Positions 13,101 through 25,100 of a DNA stretch of 64,000 bases are shown here, in pieces. Origin of the DNA: Pseudomonas sp. KUIN-1 (GTDB lineage: Bacteria; Pseudomonadota; Gammaproteobacteria; Pseudomonadales; Pseudomonadaceae); contig NZ_AP020337.1 in the NCBI RefSeq assembly GCF_009176725.1, positions 2,976,001 to 3,040,000 of the forward strand. Reading direction: 5' to 3'. The position numbers and the translations under genes were made by a program. Under the pieces are notes generated by a model. That model saw only the letters and a program-made list of their open reading frames with translations. It was not told the DNA's origin and ran no database searches. Position 1 is the stretch's first letter, and each line of letters starts with the position of its first letter.

Positions 13101-16100
13101 ACCAGCCCTTCGACTTCGCTGCGAGTACGGTTGGCTACTGGCGTACCGATGACCACATCATCCTGGCCAGCCAGGCGTCCCAGCAGGCCGGCCCACGCGG
13201 CCATGACCGTCATGAACAGGGTGCTGCCGCGGCGTTGGCTCAATGCCTTGAGACCTCGGGTAAGGTCTTTGTCGAACACGACGGGCAGTGCTGCACCGGC
13301 ATAGTCCTGCAGCGCCGGACGCGCACGGTCGGTGGGCAACATCAACAACGCCGGAGCATCTGCCAGGGTTTGCTGCCAGAAATTGCTTTGCTGTTGCAGC
13401 ACATCGCCACTCAGCCAGCGACGTTGCCACACGGCGTAGTCCAGGTATTGCAGCTCCAGCGGCGCCAGCGGGTCGTCCTGGTCCTGACTGAATGCGGCAT
13501 AGAGCGCGGACAATTCGCGGGTCAGCACATCAACCGACCAGCCATCGGAAACGATATGGTGCAGGGTCAGCAACAATACGTGATGGTCCTCGGCCATACG
13601 AATCAGGCGGCCACGAATCAACGGGCCCTGTTGCAGATCGAAGCTTTGCAGCGACTCTTCGCTGGCCAGTGCCTGAAGTTTTTCCTCGGCATCCGCCAAC
13701 CCTTGCAGATCGTGCATTTGCAGGTTGAAACCGGTGTCCGCCGGGCTGATGCGTTGCACCGGCTGTCCGTCATCGCCCTGCATGAACGTGGTGCGTAAAC
13801 CTTCGTGGCGCGCCACGATACGCTCCAACGCCCGTTGCAATGCCTTGAGATTCAGGTTGCCATGCAGGCTCAGGCCGGCAGGTATGTGGTAGGCCGCGCT
13901 GGCGCCTTCCATCTGGGCGAGAAACCACAGACGTTGCTGGCCGAATGACAATGGCCACGCCTGATCGCGTGCCACCGGTACGATGTCCGGCAATTTGCTG
14001 CGTCCGGCCTGAGCGATGGCTACGGCCAGGGCACTCAGTTCGGGATGGGCGAACAGTGCAGCCAGACCAAGTTCGACGCCCAATTGATGACGCACCTGGG
14101 AAATCAGGCGCATCGCCAGCAAGGAGTGGCCGCCCAGTTCAAAGAACTGATCATGACGGCCCACCCGTTCCAGATCGAGCAGGTTTTGCCAGATCTGCGC
14201 CAGCGCAATCTCGGTAGCCCCTTGAGGCTCCACGTGCTCGCGGCTGGCAAAGGCATCGTCAGCCGGAGCCGGCAAGGCCTTGCGGTCGAGCTTGCGGTTC
14301 GGCGTCAACGGCAGTTCATCAAGCAGCACGAACGCGCTCGGCAGCATGTACTCGGCCAGTTGCGGTGCCAGTTCGGCGCGCAGTTCAGCGGCTGTGATCT
14401 GGGTTTGCGGCTGGGCAACCACATAGGCCACGAGACGTTTTTCACCGGGATTGTCCTCCCGAGCGATCACCACCGCTTCCTTGACCCCTTTGCAATTGCC
14501 GAGACGGGCTTCGATTTCGCCCAGTTCGATGCGGAAACCGCGCACCTTGACTTGGAAATCGTTACGGCCCAGGTACTCGATCCGGCCGTCAGCCATGTAG
14601 CGTGCCAGGTCACCGGTTTTGTACATCCTGGCATCAGGGCTTTCGCTGAACGGATCAGCGAGGAAGCGCTCGGCGTTGACCTCTTCAAGGTTCAGGTAAC
14701 CGCGTGCCACGCCGTCGCCGCCAATGTAGATTTCACCGGCCACGCCATACGGCACTGGCTGCTGATGAGCGTCGAGCAGGTAAATGCGCGTGTTGGCCAT
14801 CGGCTTGCCGATGGTCGCATTGCCGCTGCCTTCGCTGCCGGCCGCAGCGTCGTAGCTGACGTAGGCCGCAGTGCAGGACACCGTCGCTTCGGTCGGCCCA
14901 TAGGTGTTGATCAGACGAGTGTGCGCCGGGCGCACCTCGTCCCAGAGCTTGAGCTTCTGCGCCGACAATGCGTCACCTGTGACGTTGATCAGACGCACAT
15001 GCTGCAGACGTTGCTCAGCAGCCTGCGGCTGGTTGTGCCATTCGGCAACCAGCGTATGCCAGTGCGCAGTGGTCAGGTGCAGGACGGTGGGTTGAATGCC
15101 ATGGGTTTCAGTCCCTTCGCTGCCGAAGATCTCGCGGCTTGGTGCCAGGGTCGCGCCGGCCAGGAGTGCCGGGAAGATCTCTTCCACCGACAGGTCGAAG
15201 TTCAGGGTGTTCTGCTGCAGCACCGTGTCGCTCTGAGACAGGTCGAACAGCCGCGCCGCATCGACGCTGTAGTTGACCAGGCCGCGATGCTCGATCATCA
15301 CGCCCTTCGGATTACCGGTGGAGCCCGAGGTGTAGATCACATACGCCAGGTTGCGCACGCCGAGGGTCGGTACGACCGGGTTGTCATCACACTCGGCCAA
15401 GCCCTGGTATTGCTCGTCATCGAGCAATACCAGCGGCATGGACAATGCGGGCAAGCGCTCCTGCAAGCCGCGCTGAGTGAGCAACGCCGCTGGCTGGCTG
15501 TCGGTGATCATGTATGCCAGGCGCTCGGCCGGATAGGCCGGGTCAAGTGGTACATAAGCCGCCCCTGCCTTGAGCACACCGAGCAGGCCGATCATCATTT
15601 CCACGCCACGCTCGACACAGATCGCCACCCGATCATCCGGAACAATGCCCAGGCTGATCAGGTGATGAGCGAGACGGTTGGCCTGACGGTTCAAGTCGGC
15701 ATAGCTCAGGCGCTGCCCCTGGACAGCCACGGCGATGGCATCAGGTTGTGTGCGGACCTGTGCTTCGAACAGGTGCTGAATGCACAGGTCCGTCGGGTAG
15801 TCCTGGCGCGTCTGGTTGAAGGTCTCCAGCAGCAGGTTGCGCTCGGCGGCAGGCAGCACATCCAGCTGCGTAACGGCCATCTGCGGTGTGTGCGCCAGCG
15901 CGTCGGTCAGTTGCTCCAGCGCGCACTGCATCATGGCGCACAGGCGTTGCGGATTTGCGGGCTGCATGCTGTGTATTATCAGGTCGAGCTCACTGCCGTA
16001 ATCGTTGACCGACAAGCACAGCGGATAGTTGGTCCGCTCGGTGCCGTCGAGCAGGCGCATGCCCGGCCATTGCAACCGGCTGTCCTCGCCCTGGTGCCGG

Positions 16101-19100
16101 TAATTGAGCAGGCTGGAGAACAACGGCACCCCTGTGGCCACGCTACTGCAACGTTGGGCCAGGGCCAGTGACGCCTGCTCGTGGCTCAGTAATTCGCTGA
16201 GATCACGGTGTGTGGCCATGACCAGTTCCTGGGCGCCTTGTGTGGTCAGTTGCACGCGGACCGGCAGGGTGTTCATGAACATGCCCATGGCCCGCTCGGC
16301 GCCGGCCGTACCTTGCAGGCGGCCGGTGACCACGGTGCCGAACACCACGTCATCGCGACCGGTACAACGGGCCATCACCTGGGCCCAGGCGACATGGAAC
16401 AGAACCGCCGGGGACATGCCGCGCTCCCGGGCCTGAGTCCGAATACGTATGCAAAGGTCACTGTTCAATGCCAGTTTGGCCTCTTCGACGTCATTGCCGT
16501 CGCCCTGAACTTCCAGCAGTTCGAAAGGAGCGGTGGGTGAATCAACATCAGCCAGGCGGCGTGTGAAGTAAGCTTCGTGGGCACTTGAAGGGCTGGCGAG
16601 GGTCTGTGCGACAAAATCCCGGTAAGGCTGCGGTGGCAGCAGGTCTGCGCTCTGGCCTCGCATCAACAGGCGAATTTCTTCGAGTATGAGTTCTACGGTG
16701 ACGTGGTCGCTGATCATGTGATGATCAATCAGCGCCAGTAGCCAACGTTCCGAGTTTGGGTCGCGAGCAATGTAGGCCAGCAGCAGCGGGGCCTGTCGCA
16801 GATCCAGGCGCAGACGACCTGGATCACTTAGCCGGTCCAGCTGACTGAGTGCGTCTTCCTCCGGCGTCAGGGTGAGGGTATGGACAGGCAATTGCGCCTG
16901 GCGGTGCACCACTTGCACCGCTTGCGGCAGGCCGATCCAATGCACCGAGCTGCGCAGGATGTCATGGCGGTCGATAACCGTTTGCAGGCCCTCAAGAAAG
17001 GCGTCAAGGCGCGCACGGCTGTCGAACTCGATCATCGAGCGCATCAGGTAGGCGTCGCGCTCACGATTCAGCAGGTAATGGAACAGGATGCCGTCCTGAA
17101 GCGGTGCCAGCGGGTAGATGTCCTGGATATTGGCGGCTCCGCCGGCAACGGCGGAGGTGATCAATTCAATCTGAGCGACGCTCAGTTCCACCAGCGGCAA
17201 CATGTCTGGCGTCAATTGCGTGCAATGGGCTGGAATGCGGTTGGCGGGTACCTGGAACAGAACGTGTTTGTCCTGACTGATAGCCAAGGCCATTTCACGC
17301 ACGGTAGGCGCAGTGAATACAGTCTTTACGTTGAGATTCAGGCCCTGCTTGCGCAGACGCTCGATCAGAGAGACGGCCAGCAGTGAGTGGCCACCGAGCT
17401 CGAAAAAATGGTCGTGACGCCCGACCTGCTCAATGCCCAGCAGGTCTTGCCAGATAGCCACGATCTGCGTTTCGGTTTCGCCTTGTGGGGCTTCATAGCC
17501 ACGGCTGATCAGCGCATCAGCATCCGGAGCCGGCAAGGCCTTGCGGTCGAGCTTGCGGTTCGGCGTCAGCGGCAGTTCATCAAGCAGCACGAACGCGCTT
17601 GGCAGCATGTACTCGGCCAGTTGCGGTGCCAGTTCGGCGCGCAGGTCAGCGGCTGTAAGCTGGCTTTGCGGCTGGGCAACCACATAGGCCACCAGGCGCT
17701 TGTCTCCCGGGTTATCTTCCCGAGCGATCACCACCGCTTCCTTGACCCCGGTGCAATTGCCCAGGCGGGCTTCGATTTCGCCCAGTTCGATGCGGAAACC
17801 GCGCACCTTGACCTGGAAATCGTTACGGCCCAGGTACTCGATCCGGCCGTCAGCCATGTAGCGCGCCAGATCGCCGGTTTTGTACATCCTGGCATCAGGG
17901 CTTTCGCTGAACGGATCAGCGAGGAAGCGCTCGGCGTTGACCTCTTCAAGGTTCAGGTAACCGCGTGCCACGCCGTCGCCGCCAATGTAGATTTCACCGG
18001 CCACGCCATACGGCACTGGCTGCTGATGAGCGTCGAGCAGGTAAATGCGCGTGTTGGCCATCGGCTTGCCGATGGTCGCATTGCCGCTGCCTTCGCTGCC
18101 GGCCGCAGCGTCGTGGCTGACGTAGGCCGCAGTGCAGGACACCGTCGCTTCGGTCGGCCCATAGGTGTTGATCAGACGAGTGTGCGCCGGGCGCACCTCG
18201 TCCCAGAGCTTGAGCTTCTGCGCCGACAATGCGTCACCTGTGACGTTGATCAGACGCACATGCTGCAGACGTTGCTCAGCGACCTGCGGTTGCTTGTGCC
18301 ATTCGGCCACCAGCGTATGCCAGTGTGCGGCGGTCAAGTGCAGGACAGTCGGATCAATCCCGTGGTTTTCAGTCCCTTCGCTGCCGAAGATCTCGCGGCT
18401 CGGCGTCAGGGTGGCACCCGCCAGCAAGGCCGGGAAGATTTCTTCCACCGACAGGTCGAAGTTCAGGGTGTTCTGTTGCAGCACGGTGTCGCTCTGGGAC
18501 AGGCCGAACAGGCGTGCAGCATCGACGCTGTAGTTGACCAGGCCGCGATGCTCGATCATCACGCCCTTCGGATTACCGGTGGAGCCCGAGGTGTAGATCA
18601 CATACGCCAGGTTGCGCACGCCGAGGGCTTCCACCACAGGGTTATCGTCACGCTCGGTAAAGGTTTTGCGCTGATCATCGTCGAGCAACACCAGTGGCAA
18701 GGTCAGGGTCGGCAGATATTCCTGCAAGTGACGCTGGGTCAGTAACGCCGCTGGCTGGCTGTCTTCGATCATGTAGGCCAGGCGCTCGGCAGGGTAAGCC
18801 GGGTCCAGCGGCACATAAGCGGCACCGGCTTTGAGTACACCGAGCAGGCCGACCATCATTTCCACGCCGCGTTCGACGCAGATCGCCACCCGATCATCCG
18901 GGCCGATGCCCAGGCCGATCAGGTGATGAGCGAGACGGTTGGCCTGGCGGTTCAGTTCGGCATAGCTCAGGCGCTGCGCCTGGAAAGCCACGGCGATGGC
19001 ATCCGGTTGCGTACGTACCTGTGCTTCGAACAGGTGTTGAATGCACAGGTCCGTCGGGTAGTCCTGGCGGGTCTGGTTGAAGGTCTCCAGCAGCAGGTTG

Positions 19101-22100
19101 CGCTCGGCGGCGGGCAGCACATCCAGCTGCGTAACTTCCTTCTGTGGTGTGTGCGCCAGCGCGTCGGTCAATTGCTCCAACGCACACTGCATCATGGCGC
19201 ACAGGCGTTGCGGATCCGCAGGTTGCACACTGTGTATCAACAGGCCCAGGTCACTGCCGTAATCGTTGACCGACAAGCACAGCGGATAGTTGGTGCGCTC
19301 GGCGCTGTCGAGCAGGCGCAGGCCCGGCCATTGCAACTGGCTGTCCTCGTTCTGGTGCCGGTAGTTGAGCAGGCTGGAGAACAACGGCACACCCGTGGCC
19401 ACGCTACTGCAACGTTGGGCCAGGGCCAATGATGCCTGCTCGTGGCTCAGTAACTCGCTGAGATCACGGTGGGTGGCCATGACCAGTTCCTGGACGCTTT
19501 GCGTGGCCAGTTGCACGCGAACCGGCAGGGTGTTCATGAACATGCCCATGGCCCGCTCGGCGCCTAACGTACCTTGCAGACGGCCGGTGACCGCGGTGCC
19601 GAACACCACATCATCGCGACCGGTACAACGTGCCAGCACCTGAGCCCAGGCGACATGGAACAGCACCGCCGGGGACATGCCGCGCTCCCGGGCCTGAGTC
19701 CGGATACGTGCGCAGAGGTCACTGCTCAATGCCAGTTCGGACTCTTCGACGTCATTGCCGTCGCCCTGAACTTCCAGCAGTTCGAACGGAGCGGTGGGTG
19801 AATCAACATCAGCCAGGCGGCGTGTGAAGTAAGCTTCGTGGGCACTTGAAGGGCTGGCGAGGGTCTGTGCGACAAACTCCCGATAAGGCTGCGGTGGCAG
19901 CAGGTCTGCGCTCTGGCCTCGCATCAACAGGCGAATTTCTTCGAGTATCAGTTCCAGGGTGACATGGTCGCTGATCATGTGGTGATCAATCAGCGCCAGT
20001 AGCCAGCGTTCCGAGTCTGGGTCGCGAGCAATGTAGGCCAGCAGCAGCGGGGCCTGTCGCAGATCAAGGCGCAGACGACCTGGATCACTTAGACGATCCA
20101 GTTGGCTGAGTGCGTCTTCATCCGGCCTCAGGGTGAGAGTATGGATCGGCAATTGCGCCTGGCGGTGCACCACTTGCACCGCTTGCGGCAGGCCGACCCA
20201 ATGCACTGAACTGCGCAGGACATCATGGCGGTCGATAACCGTTTGCAGGCCCTCAAGAAAGGCGTCAAGGCGCGCACGGCTGTCGAACTCGATCGTCGAG
20301 CGCACCAGGTAGGCGTCGCGTTCAAGATTCAGCAGGTAATGGAACAGAATGCCTTCTTGCAGCGGTGCCAGCGGGTAGATGTCCTGGATATTGGCGGCTC
20401 CGCCGGGAACCGCGGAGGCGATCAGTTCAATCTGAGCGACGCTCAGTTCCACCAGCGGCAACATGTCTGGCGTCAACTGCGTGCAATGGGCCGGAATGCG
20501 GTTGGCCGGCGCCCGGAACAGGGCTTGTTTTTCCTGGCTGATGGCCAAGGCCATTTCACGCACGCTGGGCGCAGTGAATACGGTGTTTACGTTGAGATTC
20601 AGGTCCTGCTTGCGCAGACGGTCGATCAGAGAGACGGCCAGCAGTGAGTGGCCGCCGAGTTCGAAGAAGTGGTCATGACGCCCGACCTGCTCGACGCCCA
20701 GCAGGTCTTGCCAGATAATCGCGATCTGCTCCTCGATTTCGCCTTGTGGGGCTTCGTAGCCACGGCTGATCAGCGCGTCACCGTCCGGGGCTGGCAGCGC
20801 CTTGCGATCGAGCTTGCCGTTCGATGTCAGTGGCATGGCCTCGAGCAGCACATAAATGGCCGGAACCATGTACTCCGGCAACTGTTGCTGCAGGTGACTG
20901 CGCAGGATTTCAAGATCGACAGCAGTGTGCTCGGCAGACTGCGTGTAGTAAGCCACCAGACGTTTGTCGCCGGGTATGTCTTCGCGAGCAGTGACCACCG
21001 CTTCGTGGACCGCCGGGTGTTTGGCCAGCGCCGCCTCGATTTCGCCGATTTCGATACGCAAGCCGCGGATCTTCACCTGAAAGTCATTGCGGCCCAGGTA
21101 TTCCAGTGCGCCATTGGCCAGCCAGCGACCGACGTCGCCGGTTTTGTACAGGCGTGCCTGCCGGTCTTCGGAAAACGGGTCGGCGATGAAACGCTCGGCA
21201 CTCAGGTCCGGCTGATTCAGGTAACCCCGCGCCACGCCGATACCGCCAATGTGCAGCTCACCGGCCACACCCAATGGTTGCAGCTGGCCCAAGGCATCGA
21301 GTACGTGCATCTGAATGTTCGCAATCGGGCGGCCGATGGGCACGCTGTCGCCCGGATCCGTCGGACGGCATTCCCAGGCAGTAACGTCGATGGCCGCTTC
21401 GGTCGGGCCATACAGGTTGTGCAGTTCAACGCCCTTGAGCTGTTGCTCGAAACGGCGCTGCAACGCACGAGGCAAGGCCTCGCCACTGCACAGCACGCGG
21501 CGCAGTTGCGGGAAGTCGCGGGTTGAGCGATGTTCCAGAAACACATCGAGCATCGAGGGCACGAAGTGCAGCAGGGTAATGCCCGCGTCACTCATTACTT
21601 GCGCCAGATAGTCCGGATCCTGATGGCCACCGGGACGGGCCATGACCAGTTCGGCACCGGTCAGCAGTGGCAGGAAAAACTCCCACACCGACACGTCGAA
21701 CCCGAACGGGGTCTTTTGCAGCACGCGATCCTGACTGTTCACCTGATAGGCGTCGCGCGCCCAGAGCAAGCGGTTGACCACGCCCAGGTGTTCGTTCATC
21801 ACGCCTTTGGGCGTGCCGGTGGAACCGGAGGTGTAGAGCACGTAAGCCAGGTGATTCGGCTGCAGGCCCAGGGCCTTGGCATCCGGGTTGACGCTCTGCT
21901 GCCTGGCCAGTTGCGCACGGTCATCGTGGCCATCGAGCACCAGCACCGGAAGATCCGAGGCCGGCAGGTTGTCGCTCAGGTCCCGAGTAGTCAGCACTGC
22001 CTGCGGCGAGCTGTCCTCGAGCATATACGCCTGGCGGGCGCTGGGCAGGTCAGGGTCGATCGGTACATAGGCGCCACCGGCCTTGAGAATACCTAACAGC

Positions 22101-25100
22101 GCCACGACCATTTCCGGGCCGCGACGCAGGCTGACCGCGACCCGCGTATCAGGCTCCACGCCCAGCTCGATCAGGCGATGGGCGAGCTGGTTCGCCTGCT
22201 GGTTGAGTTCGGCGTAAGTGAGCAACGGCCCGCTGTCGCCACGTACGGCGCAGGCATCCGGACGCTGGGCGGCCTGTTGTTCGATCAGTTGGTGGATCAG
22301 TACATCACGCGGATAAGGGTGGGCTGTGTCGTTGAAGCCCGTCAGCAACAGCTCGCGCTCATCGTCCGGCAGTATCGACAGGCTGTTCAGCGCTGCCTGC
22401 GGCGTGTGTTCCAGTGCGTCCACCAGGCTGCGCAGTGCAACCTGCATGTACTCGCCGATGCGCGTGGCACTGATTTGCTGGACGGCCTGAATGGTGAGCG
22501 TAAAGGCATCGCCCAGATCATCGACATTCAGGGTCAACGGGTAGTTGGTATGGTCTTCGGTGCCGAAGGACTCGATCCCGCCCCAGGCGCTGGCAGCTTC
22601 TGCCGAAACATCGCTCACGACACTGTGTCGGTAGTTGAGCAATGCACTGAATAGCGGCGTCGGTGCGGCCACGCCGCTGCAACGCTGGGCGAGTACCAGC
22701 GGAGCATGCTCATGCCCCAGCAAAGCCGTCAGCCGCTCGTGGGTCGCCTTCAATCCCTCGGCCACTGTCGTTGCGCCGATATCGACGCGCAACGGCAAGG
22801 TGTTGATAAACATGCCCAACGCACGGTCGGCGCCATCACCGGCCTGCATACGGCCCAGCAGTACCGTGCCGAACACCACCTGTTCGCAGGCCGAGACATT
22901 GCCCAGCACCCGTGCCCAGGCCAAATGCATCAGGCTCGCGACGCTGACGCCTGCCTGTCGAGCCTGAGCCCGCAAACGCAGGTTCAGTTCGGCCGCCAGG
23001 GTCACGCTGGCCTCTTCGAGGTTGCGACCACGGTCCTGCACATCCTGCAAACCGAACGGCAGCGTCGGCTCGTCGATATCGCCGAGCATGTCGCGGAAGA
23101 ACGCTTCGTGCTGTGCCTCGCTGACACCCAGGCGTGCCTGAGCGACATAGTTGCGATATGGCACTGCCTCACCCAACGCCTTGCCCTGACCGAGCAGGTG
23201 CGCCTGAATTTCCTGCAGTATCACGGACAGGGAAGTGGCGTCGCTGACCAGGTGGTGGCACAGCAGCATCGCCAGCCAGCGGTCGTTGACCGGGTCATGG
23301 CTAAAGACAATGCGCATCAATGGCGCAGTACGCACATCGAGGCGGTAATGCCGACGGTCGAAGCGTTGGTGTAATTGCTCGTCAACCGGGCCGTCTGCAG
23401 AGTCGAGGAACAACTCGGTGACGTGCAGTTCAGCTTGACGCAGCACGACTTGCACCGGCTCATCGAGATCTTCCCACAGCACCGCGGTGCGCAGGATATC
23501 GTGGCGGTTGATCACGCCTTGCAAAGCGCCACTGAAATCGTCCAGTCGCGCCCGGTCAGATAGCGCGAACAGTGCTTTCAGGGTGTAGGGGTCGCCCTGT
23601 TCGGCACTGATATGGTGGTAAAGAATCCCAGCCTGCAACGGTGCCAGCGGGTAGATGTCCTGCACGTTGGCCACGCCGCCCGGCATGTCCTTCACCACGT
23701 GGTCGATCTGCGCCTGAGAGAGGTTGATCAGCGCCAACATCTGCGGGGTGATACGGTCGCAATGCTCGGGAATAAGATTGGTCGGCACCACGACTTCCGA
23801 GCCTCCACCGGCAGCTGCCGCCAGTGCCGCCACGGTCGGTTGGCCGAACAGCACATGCACATCGGCACTCAGGCCAACCTGGCGCATGCGTTCGATCAAT
23901 TTCACCGCCAGCAGTGAGTGGCCACCCAGTTCGAAGAAATGGTCATGGCGTCCCACCTGTTCAACCTTGAGCACATCGGCCCAGATCGATGCCAACAGGG
24001 TTTCCACTTCGCCTTGCGGCGCTTCGTAACCACGGCTGATCAGCGCATCACCGTCCGGGGCTGGCAGCGCCTTGCGATCGAGCTTGCCGTTCGATGTCAG
24101 TGGCATGGCCTCGAGCAGCACATAAATGGCCGGAACCATGTACTCCGGCAACTGTTGCTGCAGGTGACTGCGCAGGATTTCAAGATCGACAGCAGTGTGC
24201 TCGGCAGACTGCGTGTAGTAAGCCACCAGACGTTTGTCGCCGGGTATGTCTTCGCGAGCAGTGACCACCGCTTCGTGGACCGCCGGGTGTTTAGCCAGGG
24301 CGGCCTCGATTTCGCCGATTTCGATACGCAAGCCGCGGATCTTCACCTGAAAGTCATTACGGCCCAGGTATTCCAGCGCGCCATTGGCCAGCCAGCGACC
24401 GACGTCGCCGGTTTTGTACAGGCGTGCCTGCGGGTCGCTGGAGAACGGGTCAGCGATGAAACGCTCGGCACTCAGGTCCGGCTGATTCAGGTAACCCCGC
24501 GCCACGCCGATACCGCCAATGTGCAGCTCACCGGCCACACCCAATGGTTGCAACTGGCCCAAGGCATCGAGTACGTGCATCTGAATGTTGGCAATCGGGC
24601 GGCCGATGGGCACGCTGTCGCCCGGATCCGTCGGACGACATTCCCAGGCGGTAACGTCGATGGCCGCTTCGGTCGGGCCATACAGGTTGTGCAGTTCAAC
24701 GCCCTTCAGGTGTTGCTCGAAGCGGCGCTGCAACGCACGAGGCAAGGCCTCGCCACTGCACAGCACGCGGCGCAGTTGCGGGAAGTCGCGGGTTGAGCGG
24801 TGTTCCAGAAACACATCGAGCATCGAGGGCACGAAGTGCAGCAGGGTAATGCCCGCGTCACTCATCACCTGCGCCAGGTAGTCCGGATCCTGATGGCCAC
24901 CGGGACGGGCCATGACCAGTTCGGCACCGGTCAGCAGTGGCAGGAAAAACTCCCAGACCGAGACGTCGAAACCGAACGGGGTCTTTTGCAGTACGCGATC
25001 CTGACTGTTCACCTGATAGGCGTCGCGCGCCCAAAGCAGGCGGTTGACCACGCCCAGGTGCTCGTTCATCACGCCTTTGGGTGTACCGGTAGAGCCCGAG

